Part shown: positions 17,036-26,110 of the stretch, piece after piece
How positions within the stretch are numbered: the stretch's first letter is position 1
Layout of the letters: each line of letters starts with the position of its first letter
Origin: Gammaproteobacteria bacterium
GTDB taxonomy: Bacteria > Pseudomonadota > Gammaproteobacteria > Steroidobacterales > Woeseiaceae
Direction of reading: 5' to 3'
DNA: 64,000 nt
Assembly: GCA_022600955.1 (NCBI GenBank)
Contig: JAHZJK010000025.1
Coordinates: 35,141-99,140, forward strand
Program-made: the position numbers and the translations under genes
The notes under the pieces: model-generated
What the model saw: the letters and a program-made list of their open reading frames with translations, nothing else
Told to the model about the DNA's origin: nothing
The model's database searches: none

Positions 17036-17881
17036 ATGAGCTATGAAAACTTCACGACGTTCAACGTAACAATTAAAAAAGGCGTAGCTTGGGTGACGTT
17101 CGATTTTCCACCGGCCAACATTCAAGGCATTCCGATGCTGGATGATCTCGATCGTTTAGCGGAGACCCTGGAAGGCGATCGCTGCGTCAAGACAGTAGTT
17201 TTTCAGTCGGCACATCCCGAAATCTTCGTCGCGCACGCAGACACAAACCTCTTGAAAGACCTCTCGACCAAAGCCGTCTCACGAGAAAACGTTGAGATAC
17301 TCGACCTGCAGAGAAAACTGCAGCGGATCAGCAAACTGCCGCAGGCGACGATCGCGAAAGTGGAAGGATTTGCTCGCGGGGGCGGCCACGAGTTTATGCT
17401 GGCGTGCGACATGCGATTCGCGGCGCGCGGCAAAGCGAAGTTCATGCAGATGGAAGTCGGCATGGGCATTCTGCCCTGCGGAGGCGGCGCCTCTCGCATG
17501 GCACGGCAGGTGGGATTAGGACGCGCACTCGAAATCATCCTGAGCGCTCGTGACTTTGACGCCGATCGGGCGCAGGAATACGGCACGATTAATCTCGCTC
17601 TTGACGCTGACGAGATTGGCCCGTATGTCGAGGAACTCGCCAACCGCATTGCTCATTTCCCAGCCGAGTCCATCGAAGCGTGCAAGCGCACAGTTTATGC
17701 CTCAATCGATTTGACCATTGATGAAGCGCTCAAGGAAGAAGCCTATTGGCTATATCAATCGATGAGTAAGACGCCGGCGCAAAAGCGCTTTCAATACGCT
17801 GATGACAACGGCGCTCAAAATGACCTGGATAATCAGCGCAACTGGGATCAACTCGTGATCGGTATTCAGGAAGTCCAATGA
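17036..17881 (+). CDS. Enoyl-CoA hydratase/isomerase-family protein
   Basis: The product has 281 residues, with AGGAACTG before the ATG. The crotonase fold shows an oxyanion-hole segment (ATIAKVEGFARGGGHEFMLACDMRFAA) and a second conserved block (MEVGMGILPCGGGASRMARQVGLGRALEIIL). The usual catalytic Glu positions are not both obvious (GILPCGGG), so the reaction could be hydration, isomerisation or hydrolysis of an acyl-CoA. Its ATGA end overlaps the start of a stub reading frame. Confidence 0.82.
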   Translation: MSYENFTTFNVTIKKGVAWVTFDFPPANIQGIPMLDDLDRLAETLEGDRCVKTVVFQSAHPEIFVAHADTNLLKDLSTKAVSRENVEILDLQRKLQRISKLPQATIAKVEGFARGGGHEFMLACDMRFAARGKAKFMQMEVGMGILPCGGGASRMARQVGLGRALEIILSARDFDADRAQEYGTINLALDADEIGPYVEELANRIAHFPAESIEACKRTVYASIDLTIDEALKEEAYWLYQSMSKTPAQKRFQYADDNGAQNDLDNQRNWDQLVIGIQEVQ

Positions 17882-17934
17882 GCGTTGAAGAAAACAAGGA
17901 CACGGTTGTAACGTTCCTCGATCAATTCAGGTGA
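17878..17934 (+). pseudogene. Truncated start of an NTF2/SnoaL-like gene
   Basis: The ATG overlaps the previous stop (ATGA) and codes for 18 residues (MSVEENKDTVVTFLDQFR) before TGA. The pattern M-x-x-x-E-N-K-x-x-V-x-x-F-L is the normal first helix of SnoaL-like/NTF2-fold polyketide-cyclase-type proteins. The rest of the gene is gone; the next 60 bp code for nothing recognisable. It reads as a remnant of a third gene in the SDR operon. Confidence 0.4.
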
Positions 17935-17992
17935 CCGGCCGGGTACGCCCAGTTTAATGATCGCAGTCGAGGGCACTTTCTTAGTACATCTA

Positions 17993-19315
17993 CTACCACG
18001 TTGATTCCTGCGGACGAAGCAATGGCCAGTCCAACTCAAACATGGCACCGCCTAGCTCGCTGTCTGTGACCCGTATAGTACCTTTGTGTTTTTCCGTAAT
18101 ACTTTTGACCACCGCGAGTCCAAGGCCTACTCCGCCGGAATCGCGGCTGCGGCTCTGATCCAATCGTGTAAATGGCTCGAAAAGACGTTCGCGCTTACCC
18201 GGCGGGATCCCTTGACCGTCGTCTTCAACTCTGACGGTAAAATGGAGCGGATAGATATTCCAGACAACATTTACGTATCGATGTGCAAATCGAGCCGCAT
18301 TTCGAATCAGGTTCATCATGACCCGTCGAAACATTCGCTCGTCAACGAGCACCGTCTCATAATCAAACGCCGATCCGCTAACTTCTATAACGATGCCCGG
18401 ATAGAGTGTTTTGACGTTTAGTGAAACTTCATTCAGCACATCTGGCAAATTTACATCGATCCGTTTCAGTTCGTAGTGGCCGTCGCGAAGGCGCGAATAA
18501 TTCAGGACCTCCTTCACCAGTTCGTCCAAATCCGACACGGCGGTTGCCATTTCTTCAAACAACTCTTTCTGCTCCTCCTCCGATTCAGTTCCAGCTGCCA
18601 TGTCTGACGCAAACTGGATGCGTGCGAGCGGATTTCGAAATTCGTGTGCTACGCCGTGCAGCAAGTCCCTTTGATCTTCAATGCCTCGATCGCGCGCAAT
18701 AATCGAATCTCTAAGGGCGTGGGCCGCGGTATCAACGGCTGTCGCAGCACGGCCGATTAAGTCATTCCTCGTGTCGGCAATGCGAACAGTCTCGCCACGT
18801 ATGGTCAGATGTTCTGCGCCAACTCTGATCGCGTCTATTCTCCGTCCGAGGGAGGCACAAAGAAGCCACAATGCCAGTGCGACAACAAAAACCGTAACGA
18901 CGAATCGTATAATTGTGTCCAGATGTACGATCCAAAACGAAACCGGAAATGGACCTAGTTCCAGTACCGTTTCGCCATCAGCGAGAAAAATGGAACCGTA
19001 CACACCATCCGATGCTAACCATGAGTAGTATCTCTCGTCGATGTCGACTACCGTCGTCACCACGTCGTCGTACTGGATGAGCTCGATGATCACATCCAAA
19101 CGGTTTTGGTTAGCAGATACCTCATCCGGCCATCGCTCTTCGGGAATCGCATCGAAGCGTTCGATCAAGTCCTTCGCAACCGGGGCAAATAGTCCCTCAG
19201 CAGTTTGTTCCTGAAATTGCAGCGTAAAGGAATAGTTGATCCAATCACCGATGTATCCACCGAGAATGAGTGCGGCAACAACAGTCAGGAGATGTTTGAG
19301 GTAGATAAACCTCAT
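17993..19315 (-). CDS. Membrane sensor histidine kinase (RstB-like)
   Basis: The product has 440 residues. TM1 spans ~8-26, followed by a periplasmic loop of ~100 residues with a conserved F.P...DL..R pattern, TM2 (~135-158) and HAMP. HisKA has His224 (GVAHEFRNPLARIQ). HATPase has N box NLIRNAARFA, DDGQGIPP and GVGLGLAVVKSI. Its start overlaps the regulator stop by four bases. The small periplasmic domain and the HEFRNP H-box fit the RstB/CpxA-like group; the signal is unknown. Confidence 0.9.
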   Translation of the reverse strand: MRFIYLKHLLTVVAALILGGYIGDWINYSFTLQFQEQTAEGLFAPVAKDLIERFDAIPEERWPDEVSANQNRLDVIIELIQYDDVVTTVVDIDERYYSWLASDGVYGSIFLADGETVLELGPFPVSFWIVHLDTIIRFVVTVFVVALALWLLCASLGRRIDAIRVGAEHLTIRGETVRIADTRNDLIGRAATAVDTAAHALRDSIIARDRGIEDQRDLLHGVAHEFRNPLARIQFASDMAAGTESEEEQKELFEEMATAVSDLDELVKEVLNYSRLRDGHYELKRIDVNLPDVLNEVSLNVKTLYPGIVIEVSGSAFDYETVLVDERMFRRVMMNLIRNAARFAHRYVNVVWNIYPLHFTVRVEDDGQGIPPGKRERLFEPFTRLDQSRSRDSGGVGLGLAVVKSITEKHKGTIRVTDSELGGAMFELDWPLLRPQESTW

Positions 19316-20028
19316 GCAGTTCTCGCAAACAGATAGCCGGATCCTGTGACGGTCTTTATGATCGTTGGAGATTTCGGGTCGTCGCCCAGCTTCTTGCGAA
19401 TTCTTGATATACGTAAGTCGACCGTTCTGTCAAGACCGTCATATTCCACTCGAAACAACGCCTCGTGTATTTTCTCTCTTTCAAGAACGTCTCCAGCGTT
19501 GCTCGCCAGCAACCACAGCAGATCAAACTCTGACGTTGTAAAATCGATTCTGGTACCAGCTTGAATCACTTCGCGAGCGCCGGCATCCACGACAATACAT
19601 CCAACTTCAATACAGTTTCGTGGTTTCTCAGTGATGTTGCCCAACATCGACCGACCTTCATCGCAACGGCGCAGTAGTGCGCGAATATGAGCTAGCAACA
19701 CCCGCGGACGTACAGGTTTGCCAAGATAGTCATCGGCGCCGACTTCCAAGCCGGTGACCTCATCAATGTCATCATTGAGTGCCGTCAGCATGATAATCGG
19801 GCCCGCGTAATGCGAGCGTACCGCCCGACAAACCGCTAGCCCATCCATTCCGGGCATCATGAGATCGAGCACGATCAAACGTGGCGGCACAGCAAATACG
19901 CGTCGTACAGCATCCTCGCCGTTATGCTCGACTTCGACCGCATAGCCGTTCTTGCTAAGGAACGAGCCGATCAAGTCGGTAAGTTTTTTGTCGTCATCCA
20001 CGACGAGAATGTAGTCACTATTCTTCAT
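19312..20028 (-). CDS. OmpR-family response regulator (RstA-like)
   Basis: The product has 238 residues. The receiver has Asp11-13, phosphoacceptor Asp55 (IVLDLMMPGMDG) and Lys in LGKPV. The winged helix (~140-235) has DRTVDLRISRIRKKLGDD and VTGSGYLFA. It is upstream of and overlaps its kinase gene. The minus-strand run metalloprotease, lipoprotein, regulator, kinase has gaps of 1, 66 and -4 bp, so the four may form one operon. Confidence 0.92.
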   Translation of the reverse strand: MKNSDYILVVDDDKKLTDLIGSFLSKNGYAVEVEHNGEDAVRRVFAVPPRLIVLDLMMPGMDGLAVCRAVRSHYAGPIIMLTALNDDIDEVTGLEVGADDYLGKPVRPRVLLAHIRALLRRCDEGRSMLGNITEKPRNCIEVGCIVVDAGAREVIQAGTRIDFTTSEFDLLWLLASNAGDVLEREKIHEALFRVEYDGLDRTVDLRISRIRKKLGDDPKSPTIIKTVTGSGYLFARTA

Positions 20029-20094
20029 GTCTCATTATTAATCGATCGAACTCGCTCTTGCAATACAAGCGTATCAGTCGAATAACCGTCGTGT

Positions 20095-20520
20095 TCAGTG
20101 GGCGGACGACATGAGAGACTTGTAAATCGACTGGTTATATTCTCGCACATACTTGTAGAGGCGAACCAACAACCGGCGATGGTTCTCGCCGAAAATAACG
20201 TCACCACTACCCGGCGCTGTACGATCGTCAGCAAGGCTCCGTATCCGTTTCAGCTGATCGTCGTTCAATCCGGGGTATGACGGGCTGCGAGTTGCAAGTG
20301 CCAATAATTTTGGACGTCGCAATTCCGCTCTCGCGGCTGCGAGCTCCGCCGTGGCGTCCTCGGTCGCGTTTGCCGCTTCAACCCAGCGCAACCGCTCGAT
20401 GGCGTTAGCTTCGCGATCCACCGCGACAGCGTCGCTCGAACTGGCGTGACGGCATCCCGTTACAAGCGCCGCCACGCAGAATGCAAAGCAGATGGTGATC
20501 CGAATCACAGTCGTCGGCAT
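20095..20520 (-). CDS. Lipoprotein, function unknown
   Basis: The product has 141 residues. The signal peptide has the lipobox ALVTG|C at ~22. The mature part is helical and charged (ERLRWVEAANATEDATAELAAA) with a conserved-looking GENHRRLLVRLYKYVREYNQ segment near the C-terminus. It starts one base after the stop of the metalloprotease gene (TGA-T-ATG), so translation is coupled. No named family is recognised. Confidence 0.7.
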   Translation of the reverse strand: MPTTVIRITICFAFCVAALVTGCRHASSSDAVAVDREANAIERLRWVEAANATEDATAELAAARAELRRPKLLALATRSPSYPGLNDDQLKRIRSLADDRTAPGSGDVIFGENHRRLLVRLYKYVREYNQSIYKSLMSSAH

Positions 20521-20521
20521 A

Positions 20522-22912
20522 TCAAACTTCCCTTAGTCGGCCCAAACGATGTCGAGCCACGGCGAAGAGCAGCATAAACAGGATAGTCAGATAGTCAGCA
20601 CTGCCGCCACCGCCACCGCTGCTCCCATTGCCACCGCTTCCACTACCGCTTCCACCGCCGCCAGGCTTTGAAGTAACTATCACGGTCACAGACGCGTTAG
20701 CCGTGCCCCCTTTGCCGTCGTCTATTGTGTACGAAAACACATCGGACCCGCTGAAGCCAGATGCCGGCTTGTAGCTCAGCGCAGTGCCATTTATCGAGAC
20801 CGTTCCGCCGCCGCTCGGCGTGCCCGTTGCTGAAATACGGAGTATGTCGTTGTCGGGATCGCTGTCGTTATCGAGAACCGGGAGTGCAGTCGCCGCACTG
20901 TCCTGTCCGACCGTGTAACTGTCGTCGTTCGCTACGGGTACCTGATTTGCGGCACCGACACCAGACTGGCTGATCGCGAAATTTGCGGTATTGAAGGCGA
21001 GGAATGGTTGCGTCGTACAACTCACACGAATACGCGCAGCCGTAGTCTCGGTGCGTGGCACTGTAACCGATTCGTTGCCATCGTTAGGGGTCGAGGCAGC
21101 CAATACCGTATCGAAGGTGACCCCTGCGTTGGTCGATAATGCCAACTCAACGGCCGCACAACTGACAGGTGCATTATTCGTGTTGGCAACATTCCAGCTT
21201 ACCGTCTGTTGCGACCCGAATGCCCAGCCAGTGCCGCCCGTGGGCGCGGTAACTGAAAATGGACCCGAATTGGCATCGACTGTTAGCTTGACACTGCCTG
21301 AGCCGACTCCGCCGTTGCCATCACGCACGGTCAGACGAAAATTCAGGTCGCGAGCAGTCGTCGGTAGTACTTCGCCGAATTCGACGGCGCCTGCCAGTGC
21401 TTTTTCAAGACGCGGAAAGATACGCGTGGGCGAGCTGCCCGGCATAAACGATCGAAACAACGGGCCACTACCTGTATCGATGGCGCTGCCCTGACCGTCC
21501 GATGCGGGACCAAGGTCCATTTGCTCCCAGGTATACGTCAGTGCGTCTCCGGCGTTCGAATCTGTCGCCGTGCCCGTCAGCGAAAACGGTGTCGATTTAG
21601 GGATCACGGTATCTGTGCCGGCGTTTACGGACGGGGCTTCATTGTTCAGCTGGGCGACCGCGCCACAGGCGCTCCCGCCAGTGGTTACGAACGATCGAAT
21701 CTGTTCGATGCTGCTCGTGTGAAAAAAGGCGTCTGCGCGTTGTTGCACATCGTCGGCGCCGCAGATTCCCGCATAGCTCATGATCGTCGTGCCGCTGCCG
21801 GGTTCGAACGCGAATTGTTCGGCCCGGTTTTCGCCGCACGAGCTATCTCCCGAATTGAAACTGTGATTTGCACCGAGCTGATGTCCCATCTCATGAGCGA
21901 CGATATCGACAAAGAAGCCATCGCTCGCTGGGCCACTATTGCCGCTCACGCCGTCGCCCTTATATGCCGAACAGGCAACGCCCAGTCCGGCAACGCCACC
22001 AGCGCCACTTTCAAATACATGGCCCAAATCGTAGTTACTGCTGCCGATGGCAGAGTCAAAAACACCGGTGGCCACATCGATTGTCGTGTCGGGATTGTCG
22101 AACGGATCGGTAGCGGGATCCGTGTAGATCACTTTGTCATTGTCGGCGACGAGCTGCAGCCGAGTACCGAAATCGCGTTCGAATATTAGGCTTATACGGT
22201 TGACGCCGGTTACGATCGCCGACATGGCGGTGGCTTTGGTGCCGCCGTTTGCCTGCGTGAATTCGCCCGTGGACGCCACGGCTAGCCGATAGGTTCTGAG
22301 CTCCGTTCCAAAAGACAACTCGCGTAGAGCCATTTTTTCCGCGACGAGTCTGCCCGAGCCGGTGTGCGATTGCGCTTCGCCACGATGCCGGAGCGAACAC
22401 GAAAACCCTCGATCCCGGCCGGTACCCGAATGTCCGGAGCGGGCCCTATTGAAGCTTTGATACTGATTGTCCGCGCCTGTCGGGTTGATGAACACCCATT
22501 CACCGTCTTCGAGGAACATCGCATGAACACCGTCCGGCGTAATATCAAGACTGCCAACTGTTGATGAATCAGCCGCATTAATCACCCGGTAAGTTTTGAT
22601 GTCAGGGTACCGCGCAGCGAGTTGAGGTGCCATTACCTGAACCTCTTTGATTCGATAGTCACTATATCCGCCTTTAGGCAACGGGAGTTTCAGTTGAACG
22701 TCGAAATGGTCGACAAATTCATTAGGTGCCTGACTCAGCTTGTGCTGCAGGGCATCCAGGTTGAGTCTTAGCAGACGACCACCAGCAACGTACGTATCTG
22801 GTTTCGACGCCTGCATCACACTGGACGCGGTCGTTTGTTCGTCTTGCCAAATTTCCGCCGACGCATGAAATGCCGGCAACAAAGCTAGTAGAGCCAAAGC
22901 GAGGCTTTTCAT
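20522..22912 (-). CDS. Secreted zinc metalloprotease (M12B-type) with GlyGly-CTERM tail
   Basis: The start is the ATG at 22912, just before the signal peptide (MKSLALALLALLPAFHASA) and with GGTGGGA upstream; longer frames add a non-signal extension. The product has 796 residues. After a propeptide-like region (~25-190), the protease domain carries HEMGHQLGANH near residue 340, an HExxHxxGxxH-type zinc site, and MSYAG as the Met-turn. It is followed by a PKD/Ig-like domain (NEAPSVNAGTDTV), a second beta domain and a cadherin-like VCBS domain (PVANDDSYTVG, DNDSDPDND). The C-terminus is a Gly/Ser tract, a hydrophobic helix (YLTILFMLLFAV) and a basic end (ARHRLGRLREV). This is the GlyGly-CTERM architecture that rhombosortase cuts; a rhombosortase-like gene lies at the right edge of the window. 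Confidence 0.85.
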   Translation of the reverse strand: MKSLALALLALLPAFHASAEIWQDEQTTASSVMQASKPDTYVAGGRLLRLNLDALQHKLSQAPNEFVDHFDVQLKLPLPKGGYSDYRIKEVQVMAPQLAARYPDIKTYRVINAADSSTVGSLDITPDGVHAMFLEDGEWVFINPTGADNQYQSFNRARSGHSGTGRDRGFSCSLRHRGEAQSHTGSGRLVAEKMALRELSFGTELRTYRLAVASTGEFTQANGGTKATAMSAIVTGVNRISLIFERDFGTRLQLVADNDKVIYTDPATDPFDNPDTTIDVATGVFDSAIGSSNYDLGHVFESGAGGVAGLGVACSAYKGDGVSGNSGPASDGFFVDIVAHEMGHQLGANHSFNSGDSSCGENRAEQFAFEPGSGTTIMSYAGICGADDVQQRADAFFHTSSIEQIRSFVTTGGSACGAVAQLNNEAPSVNAGTDTVIPKSTPFSLTGTATDSNAGDALTYTWEQMDLGPASDGQGSAIDTGSGPLFRSFMPGSSPTRIFPRLEKALAGAVEFGEVLPTTARDLNFRLTVRDGNGGVGSGSVKLTVDANSGPFSVTAPTGGTGWAFGSQQTVSWNVANTNNAPVSCAAVELALSTNAGVTFDTVLAASTPNDGNESVTVPRTETTAARIRVSCTTQPFLAFNTANFAISQSGVGAANQVPVANDDSYTVGQDSAATALPVLDNDSDPDNDILRISATGTPSGGGTVSINGTALSYKPASGFSGSDVFSYTIDDGKGGTANASVTVIVTSKPGGGGSGSGSGGNGSSGGGGGSADYLTILFMLLFAVARHRLGRLREV

Positions 22913-23080
22913 CACTATCCCACCCTTAGTTAAACACCGGTTCAGTCTGGCAATCCAGGGCGCTGTTGTATGTGAATAACTTGTAGCCTTGTTGTATCGC
23001 TTTGTATCGAATGCCCGTTTGAGTGTCGGGGATATGCGACAACAAGCACGCGCCTGCCGCATATTCGGGACACCGGGTAA

Positions 23081-23166
23081 CGAGTGTTTATCTTTTCTTC
23101 ATCCAATCCTTAGCTCGGTATAATCAGATCCCCGCAAATGCCTTAAGTGTTGACCTCTAGAATCTG
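23081..23166 (+). promoter_or_regulatory. Conserved promoter element, copy D (orphaned)
   Basis: This plus-strand copy has the invariant 20-mer, the half-sites TTTATC/TTCATC, 15 bases, and a consensus TATAAT at 23119-23124. It leads into a fossil of the lipoprotein reading frame at 23183 and then the small ORF at 23252. It is the only copy with a perfect -10 box. Confidence 0.65.
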
Positions 23167-23182
23167 TCCTTATGGAGTTCCG

Positions 23183-23239
23183 ATGAATTCTTCCCGATTG
23201 CCCATTATTAACGCGACGGTCAACCGTCGTCGAACGTAA
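23183..23239 (+). pseudogene. Fossil 5' end of a lipoprotein gene
   Basis: GGAGTTCCG-ATG is followed by 18 codons (MNSSRLPIINATVNRRRT) and a stop. The first ten residues match the starts of the lipoproteins at 6916 (MNTSRLTIIT) and 26999 (MNASRVPSII), and the GGAGTTCC ribosome site is the same. The signal-peptide core and the rest are lost. Confidence 0.5.
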
Positions 23240-23251
23240 GGATTCGATTGT

Positions 23252-23395
23252 ATGATTTTTCCAATACCCGCCGATCACGAACCGCCGAAACGTGATCAAT
23301 TGCCTGGAACCGGCGTCATCTGTTTCCTACTTGGTTCGCTGTCCGGTTTTGTGAGTGGTGTTCTCATCACGTTGCTAGTTCAGGTGTTGACATGA
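23252..23395 (+). CDS. Small single-helix membrane protein
   Basis: The 47-codon frame starts at ATG 23252, with TAAGGA about 9 bases before it. A charged N-terminus (PADHEPPKRDQLPG) is followed by one 22-residue hydrophobic helix with small-residue packing (FLLGSLSGFVSGVLITLLV) and a stop two residues later. No family is recognised. It could use the orphaned copy D promoter. The claim rests on composition and the ribosome site. Confidence 0.4.
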   Translation: MIFPIPADHEPPKRDQLPGTGVICFLLGSLSGFVSGVLITLLVQVLT

Positions 23396-23441
23396 GTCTC
23401 GCACCTGTGAAGCGCAGTTATTCGTTGTTAGGAGAATCGAA

Positions 23442-26015
23442 ATGAATTGCAAAGTCCCTCGCTACCTGATGGGCGGACTGGCGATTGCCCTCGCGCTGAC
23501 CGGTTGTGGCGGCGGAAGCAGTACGCCGACGCCAACGCCGGTACCGCCACCAACCTCACCAACGTTACCGACCTTGTCAATTTCCGACGCCAGCGCGATT
23601 GAAGGCAATAGTGGTTCGGCGACGATGAGTTTCACCGTAACGTTGTCCGCTAGCAGTCAGTCCAGCGTAACAGCGCAGTGGACAACATCGAACGGGACAG
23701 CGACGGCGGGCACGGATTATCAGTCGGCCAGTGGAACAGTGAGGATCGCCGCCGGCCAGACCAGCACGACCGCTACTGTTACTGTAACCAGCGATACGGA
23801 TGCAGAGCCGGATGAAACATTCAATGTTGTATTGAGCAATCCAAGTAATGCAACCATTGCGGATAGCTCAGCGATCGGCACGATTACAAATGACGACGCA
23901 ACGGCGGTGTTCGGTCTGGACAGTCGGCTGGACAATCAGACCTGTGTAGCGCCGGCGCGCCCCAATCTTCCATCGGGGATCAACACCGTTGATGCGTTCC
24001 CGAATTTACCTACGATCAATCAGCCGACCAAAATGCTGCTGGAACCGGGTAGCAACCCGCGCTGGTTTGTGCTGCAAAAAGGTGGCCAGCTTGTGGTCTT
24101 CGATCCTGACAACGCCACGGCGGTGACCCCGTATGTGAACGTATCTGTTCGTACGGACGTGGAAGGCGGCCTGTTGGACATGGCGTTCCATCCGAACTAT
24201 CCGAGTACACCGGAAATATTCCTGTCGTACACTATTAACCACACGGGTCCAGCGATGCGTTCTGTCGTTTCGCGCGTGATATTGGACAATGTGGCGGCGC
24301 CGTCGGCGATCGGTTCCGGATCCGTTGAACAACGTATTTTGCTGGTCGACCAAGACTTTGATAATCATAACGGGGGCGACATCGCGTTCGGGCCGGACGG
24401 CAATCTTTACATCGGATTCGGCGATGGCGGCGACGGCGGCGATCCGCTGAATAGTGGCCAGGATACAACGCGCTTGCTGGGTTCGTTTCTGCGTATCGAC
24501 GTAACAGGGTCGAGCGTCAGTTTTCCCGCCAATCCATACGCTATTCCCTCTGACAATCCGTTTGCCGGCCAGCCCAAGTGCGGGCCCGGCACCAACGCGA
24601 ACAATTGCCCGGAAATCTACGCCTGGGGCATGCGCAATCCCTGGCGTTGGAGTTTCGATGCCCCGACCAACACGCTGTGGGCGGCCGACGTAGGTCAGGA
24701 CGCCTTTGAAGAGGTCGATATTATCGAGCGTGGCAAAAACTATGGCTGGCGCTGCCGCGAAGGCGCGCACGATTTCAATACCGCGAATTGTGCCGGAACC
24801 TACGAGGACCCGGTGGCTGAGTACGGCCGCTCCGAGGGAAACTCGATTACTGGAGGTTTCGTCTACCGCGGCTCGGCCGTACCCGGCCTCATCGGCGCTT
24901 ACATATTTGCCGACTATGGTTCGGGCCGTATCTGGTCACTTGCGGCGGATGGACAAGGTGGCTATACACGAACGCTGCTGGAGGATACGTCGCGTGGACC
25001 GAGCTCGTTCGGCGTCGATCAGGCGGGTGAACATTACTTCACCGACATCAATAGCGGGCGATTGATCAAGCTGGTACCGGACGGCAGCGCCGGGTCAAAT
25101 ACGATTCCTGATCTGCTCTCAAACAGTGGCTGTGTCAACCCGACAAATATTACGCAGCCCTACTCGGGTCTGCTGCCCTATGACATTAACGCGCCTTTCT
25201 GGTCGGACGGCGCGGCCAAGGAACGGTTCATTGGTCTACCGAACAGTTCCTCGATCGCGATCGACGGTAGCAATGATTGGACGTTTCCACAGGGTACGGT
25301 GATCGTCAAAAACTTTCGCCTGAACGGCAACCTGATCGAGACGCGGCACCTGATGCGCCACCCCGACGGTGTCTGGGCGGGCTATACCTACGAATGGAAT
25401 GCGGCGCAGACTGAAGCGACCCGTGTTGTCGGTGGCAAGACGGTGAACGTCGCAGGCCAGGACTGGATATTCCCCAGCGCCGCGCAATGCGATCAGTGCC
25501 ATACCAGCGCCGCCAAATTTGCGCTGGGGCCAGAAACCGCACAGCTGAATCGGGATTTCACTTATTCGCAAACGGGTCGGAGCGACAATCAGCTGGAAAC
25601 GATGGATCACGTCATGATGTTTTCGTCGCCACTGGCTGGCGCACCGGCGACGCTGCCGGCGCTTGCCGATCCGCTGGACACAAGCAAGAGTCTCGACAGT
25701 AGAGCGCGGGCCTACCTGCACAGCAACTGTGCGCAATGCCACCAACCCGGTGGCGGGTCGCCGGTCGGTATCGATCTTCGTTATCAAACCGCCCTTCCTC
25801 AAACCGGTGCCTGCGATATCGCACCGCAGGCCGGTGACCTCGGAATCGCCAACGCACGCATAATTGCACCGGGCTCATCAGCAACGTCGGTTCTCACAGA
25901 ACGCATGAACCGGCGTGGCACCGGCGCTATGCCACCGGTGGGATCAACCATCGTCGACAACGCGGGCGTAAGACTGGTGCGCGACTGGATCGACAGCCTG
26001 GCGAACTGCAATTGA
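23442..26015 (+). CDS. Lipoprotein with Calx-beta, PQQ-type sugar dehydrogenase propeller and C-terminal dihaem domain
   Basis: The product has 857 residues, with AGGAG before the ATG. The signal peptide has lipobox ALTG|C at ~22 and a Pro/Thr linker. A Calx-beta domain (~45-150; TATAGTDYQSASGTV, DAEPDETFNVVLSNP) is followed by a soluble glucose/sorbosone-dehydrogenase beta-propeller (~170-540; GGDIAFGPDGNLYIGFGDG, AWGMRNPWRWSFD, DVGQDAFEEVDII). The C-terminal ~310 residues belong to the HNE_0200-type family and hold two haem c motifs, CDQCH (~684) and CAQCH (~764), each with a distal Met candidate. It probably oxidises a sugar or aldehyde at the outer membrane and passes electrons through its own haems. 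It stands alone and is followed by a hairpin. Confidence 0.85.
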   Translation: MNCKVPRYLMGGLAIALALTGCGGGSSTPTPTPVPPPTSPTLPTLSISDASAIEGNSGSATMSFTVTLSASSQSSVTAQWTTSNGTATAGTDYQSASGTVRIAAGQTSTTATVTVTSDTDAEPDETFNVVLSNPSNATIADSSAIGTITNDDATAVFGLDSRLDNQTCVAPARPNLPSGINTVDAFPNLPTINQPTKMLLEPGSNPRWFVLQKGGQLVVFDPDNATAVTPYVNVSVRTDVEGGLLDMAFHPNYPSTPEIFLSYTINHTGPAMRSVVSRVILDNVAAPSAIGSGSVEQRILLVDQDFDNHNGGDIAFGPDGNLYIGFGDGGDGGDPLNSGQDTTRLLGSFLRIDVTGSSVSFPANPYAIPSDNPFAGQPKCGPGTNANNCPEIYAWGMRNPWRWSFDAPTNTLWAADVGQDAFEEVDIIERGKNYGWRCREGAHDFNTANCAGTYEDPVAEYGRSEGNSITGGFVYRGSAVPGLIGAYIFADYGSGRIWSLAADGQGGYTRTLLEDTSRGPSSFGVDQAGEHYFTDINSGRLIKLVPDGSAGSNTIPDLLSNSGCVNPTNITQPYSGLLPYDINAPFWSDGAAKERFIGLPNSSSIAIDGSNDWTFPQGTVIVKNFRLNGNLIETRHLMRHPDGVWAGYTYEWNAAQTEATRVVGGKTVNVAGQDWIFPSAAQCDQCHTSAAKFALGPETAQLNRDFTYSQTGRSDNQLETMDHVMMFSSPLAGAPATLPALADPLDTSKSLDSRARAYLHSNCAQCHQPGGGSPVGIDLRYQTALPQTGACDIAPQAGDLGIANARIIAPGSSATSVLTERMNRRGTGAMPPVGSTIVDNAGVRLVRDWIDSLANCN

Positions 26016-26071
26016 CACTAAACGCATCGCACACATTGAGCTGCGTAATTGGCTATTTACGAACCGGATTA

Positions 26072-26097
26072 AACCGCGTCCGATTGTGGACGCGGTT
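26072..26097 (+). terminator. Perfect 10-bp hairpin after the dehydrogenase gene
   Basis: AACCGCGTCC-gattgt-GGACGCGGTT begins 57 bp after the stop codon. The T-tract is only two bases, so termination is probable but not certain. Confidence 0.5.
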
Positions 26098-26110
26098 CCG
26101 ACGGTGGATC

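Noticed and set aside
22913..23062. N-terminal extension of the metalloprotease to 23062
   Set aside because: It places ~50 polar residues before an otherwise normal signal peptide at 22912.
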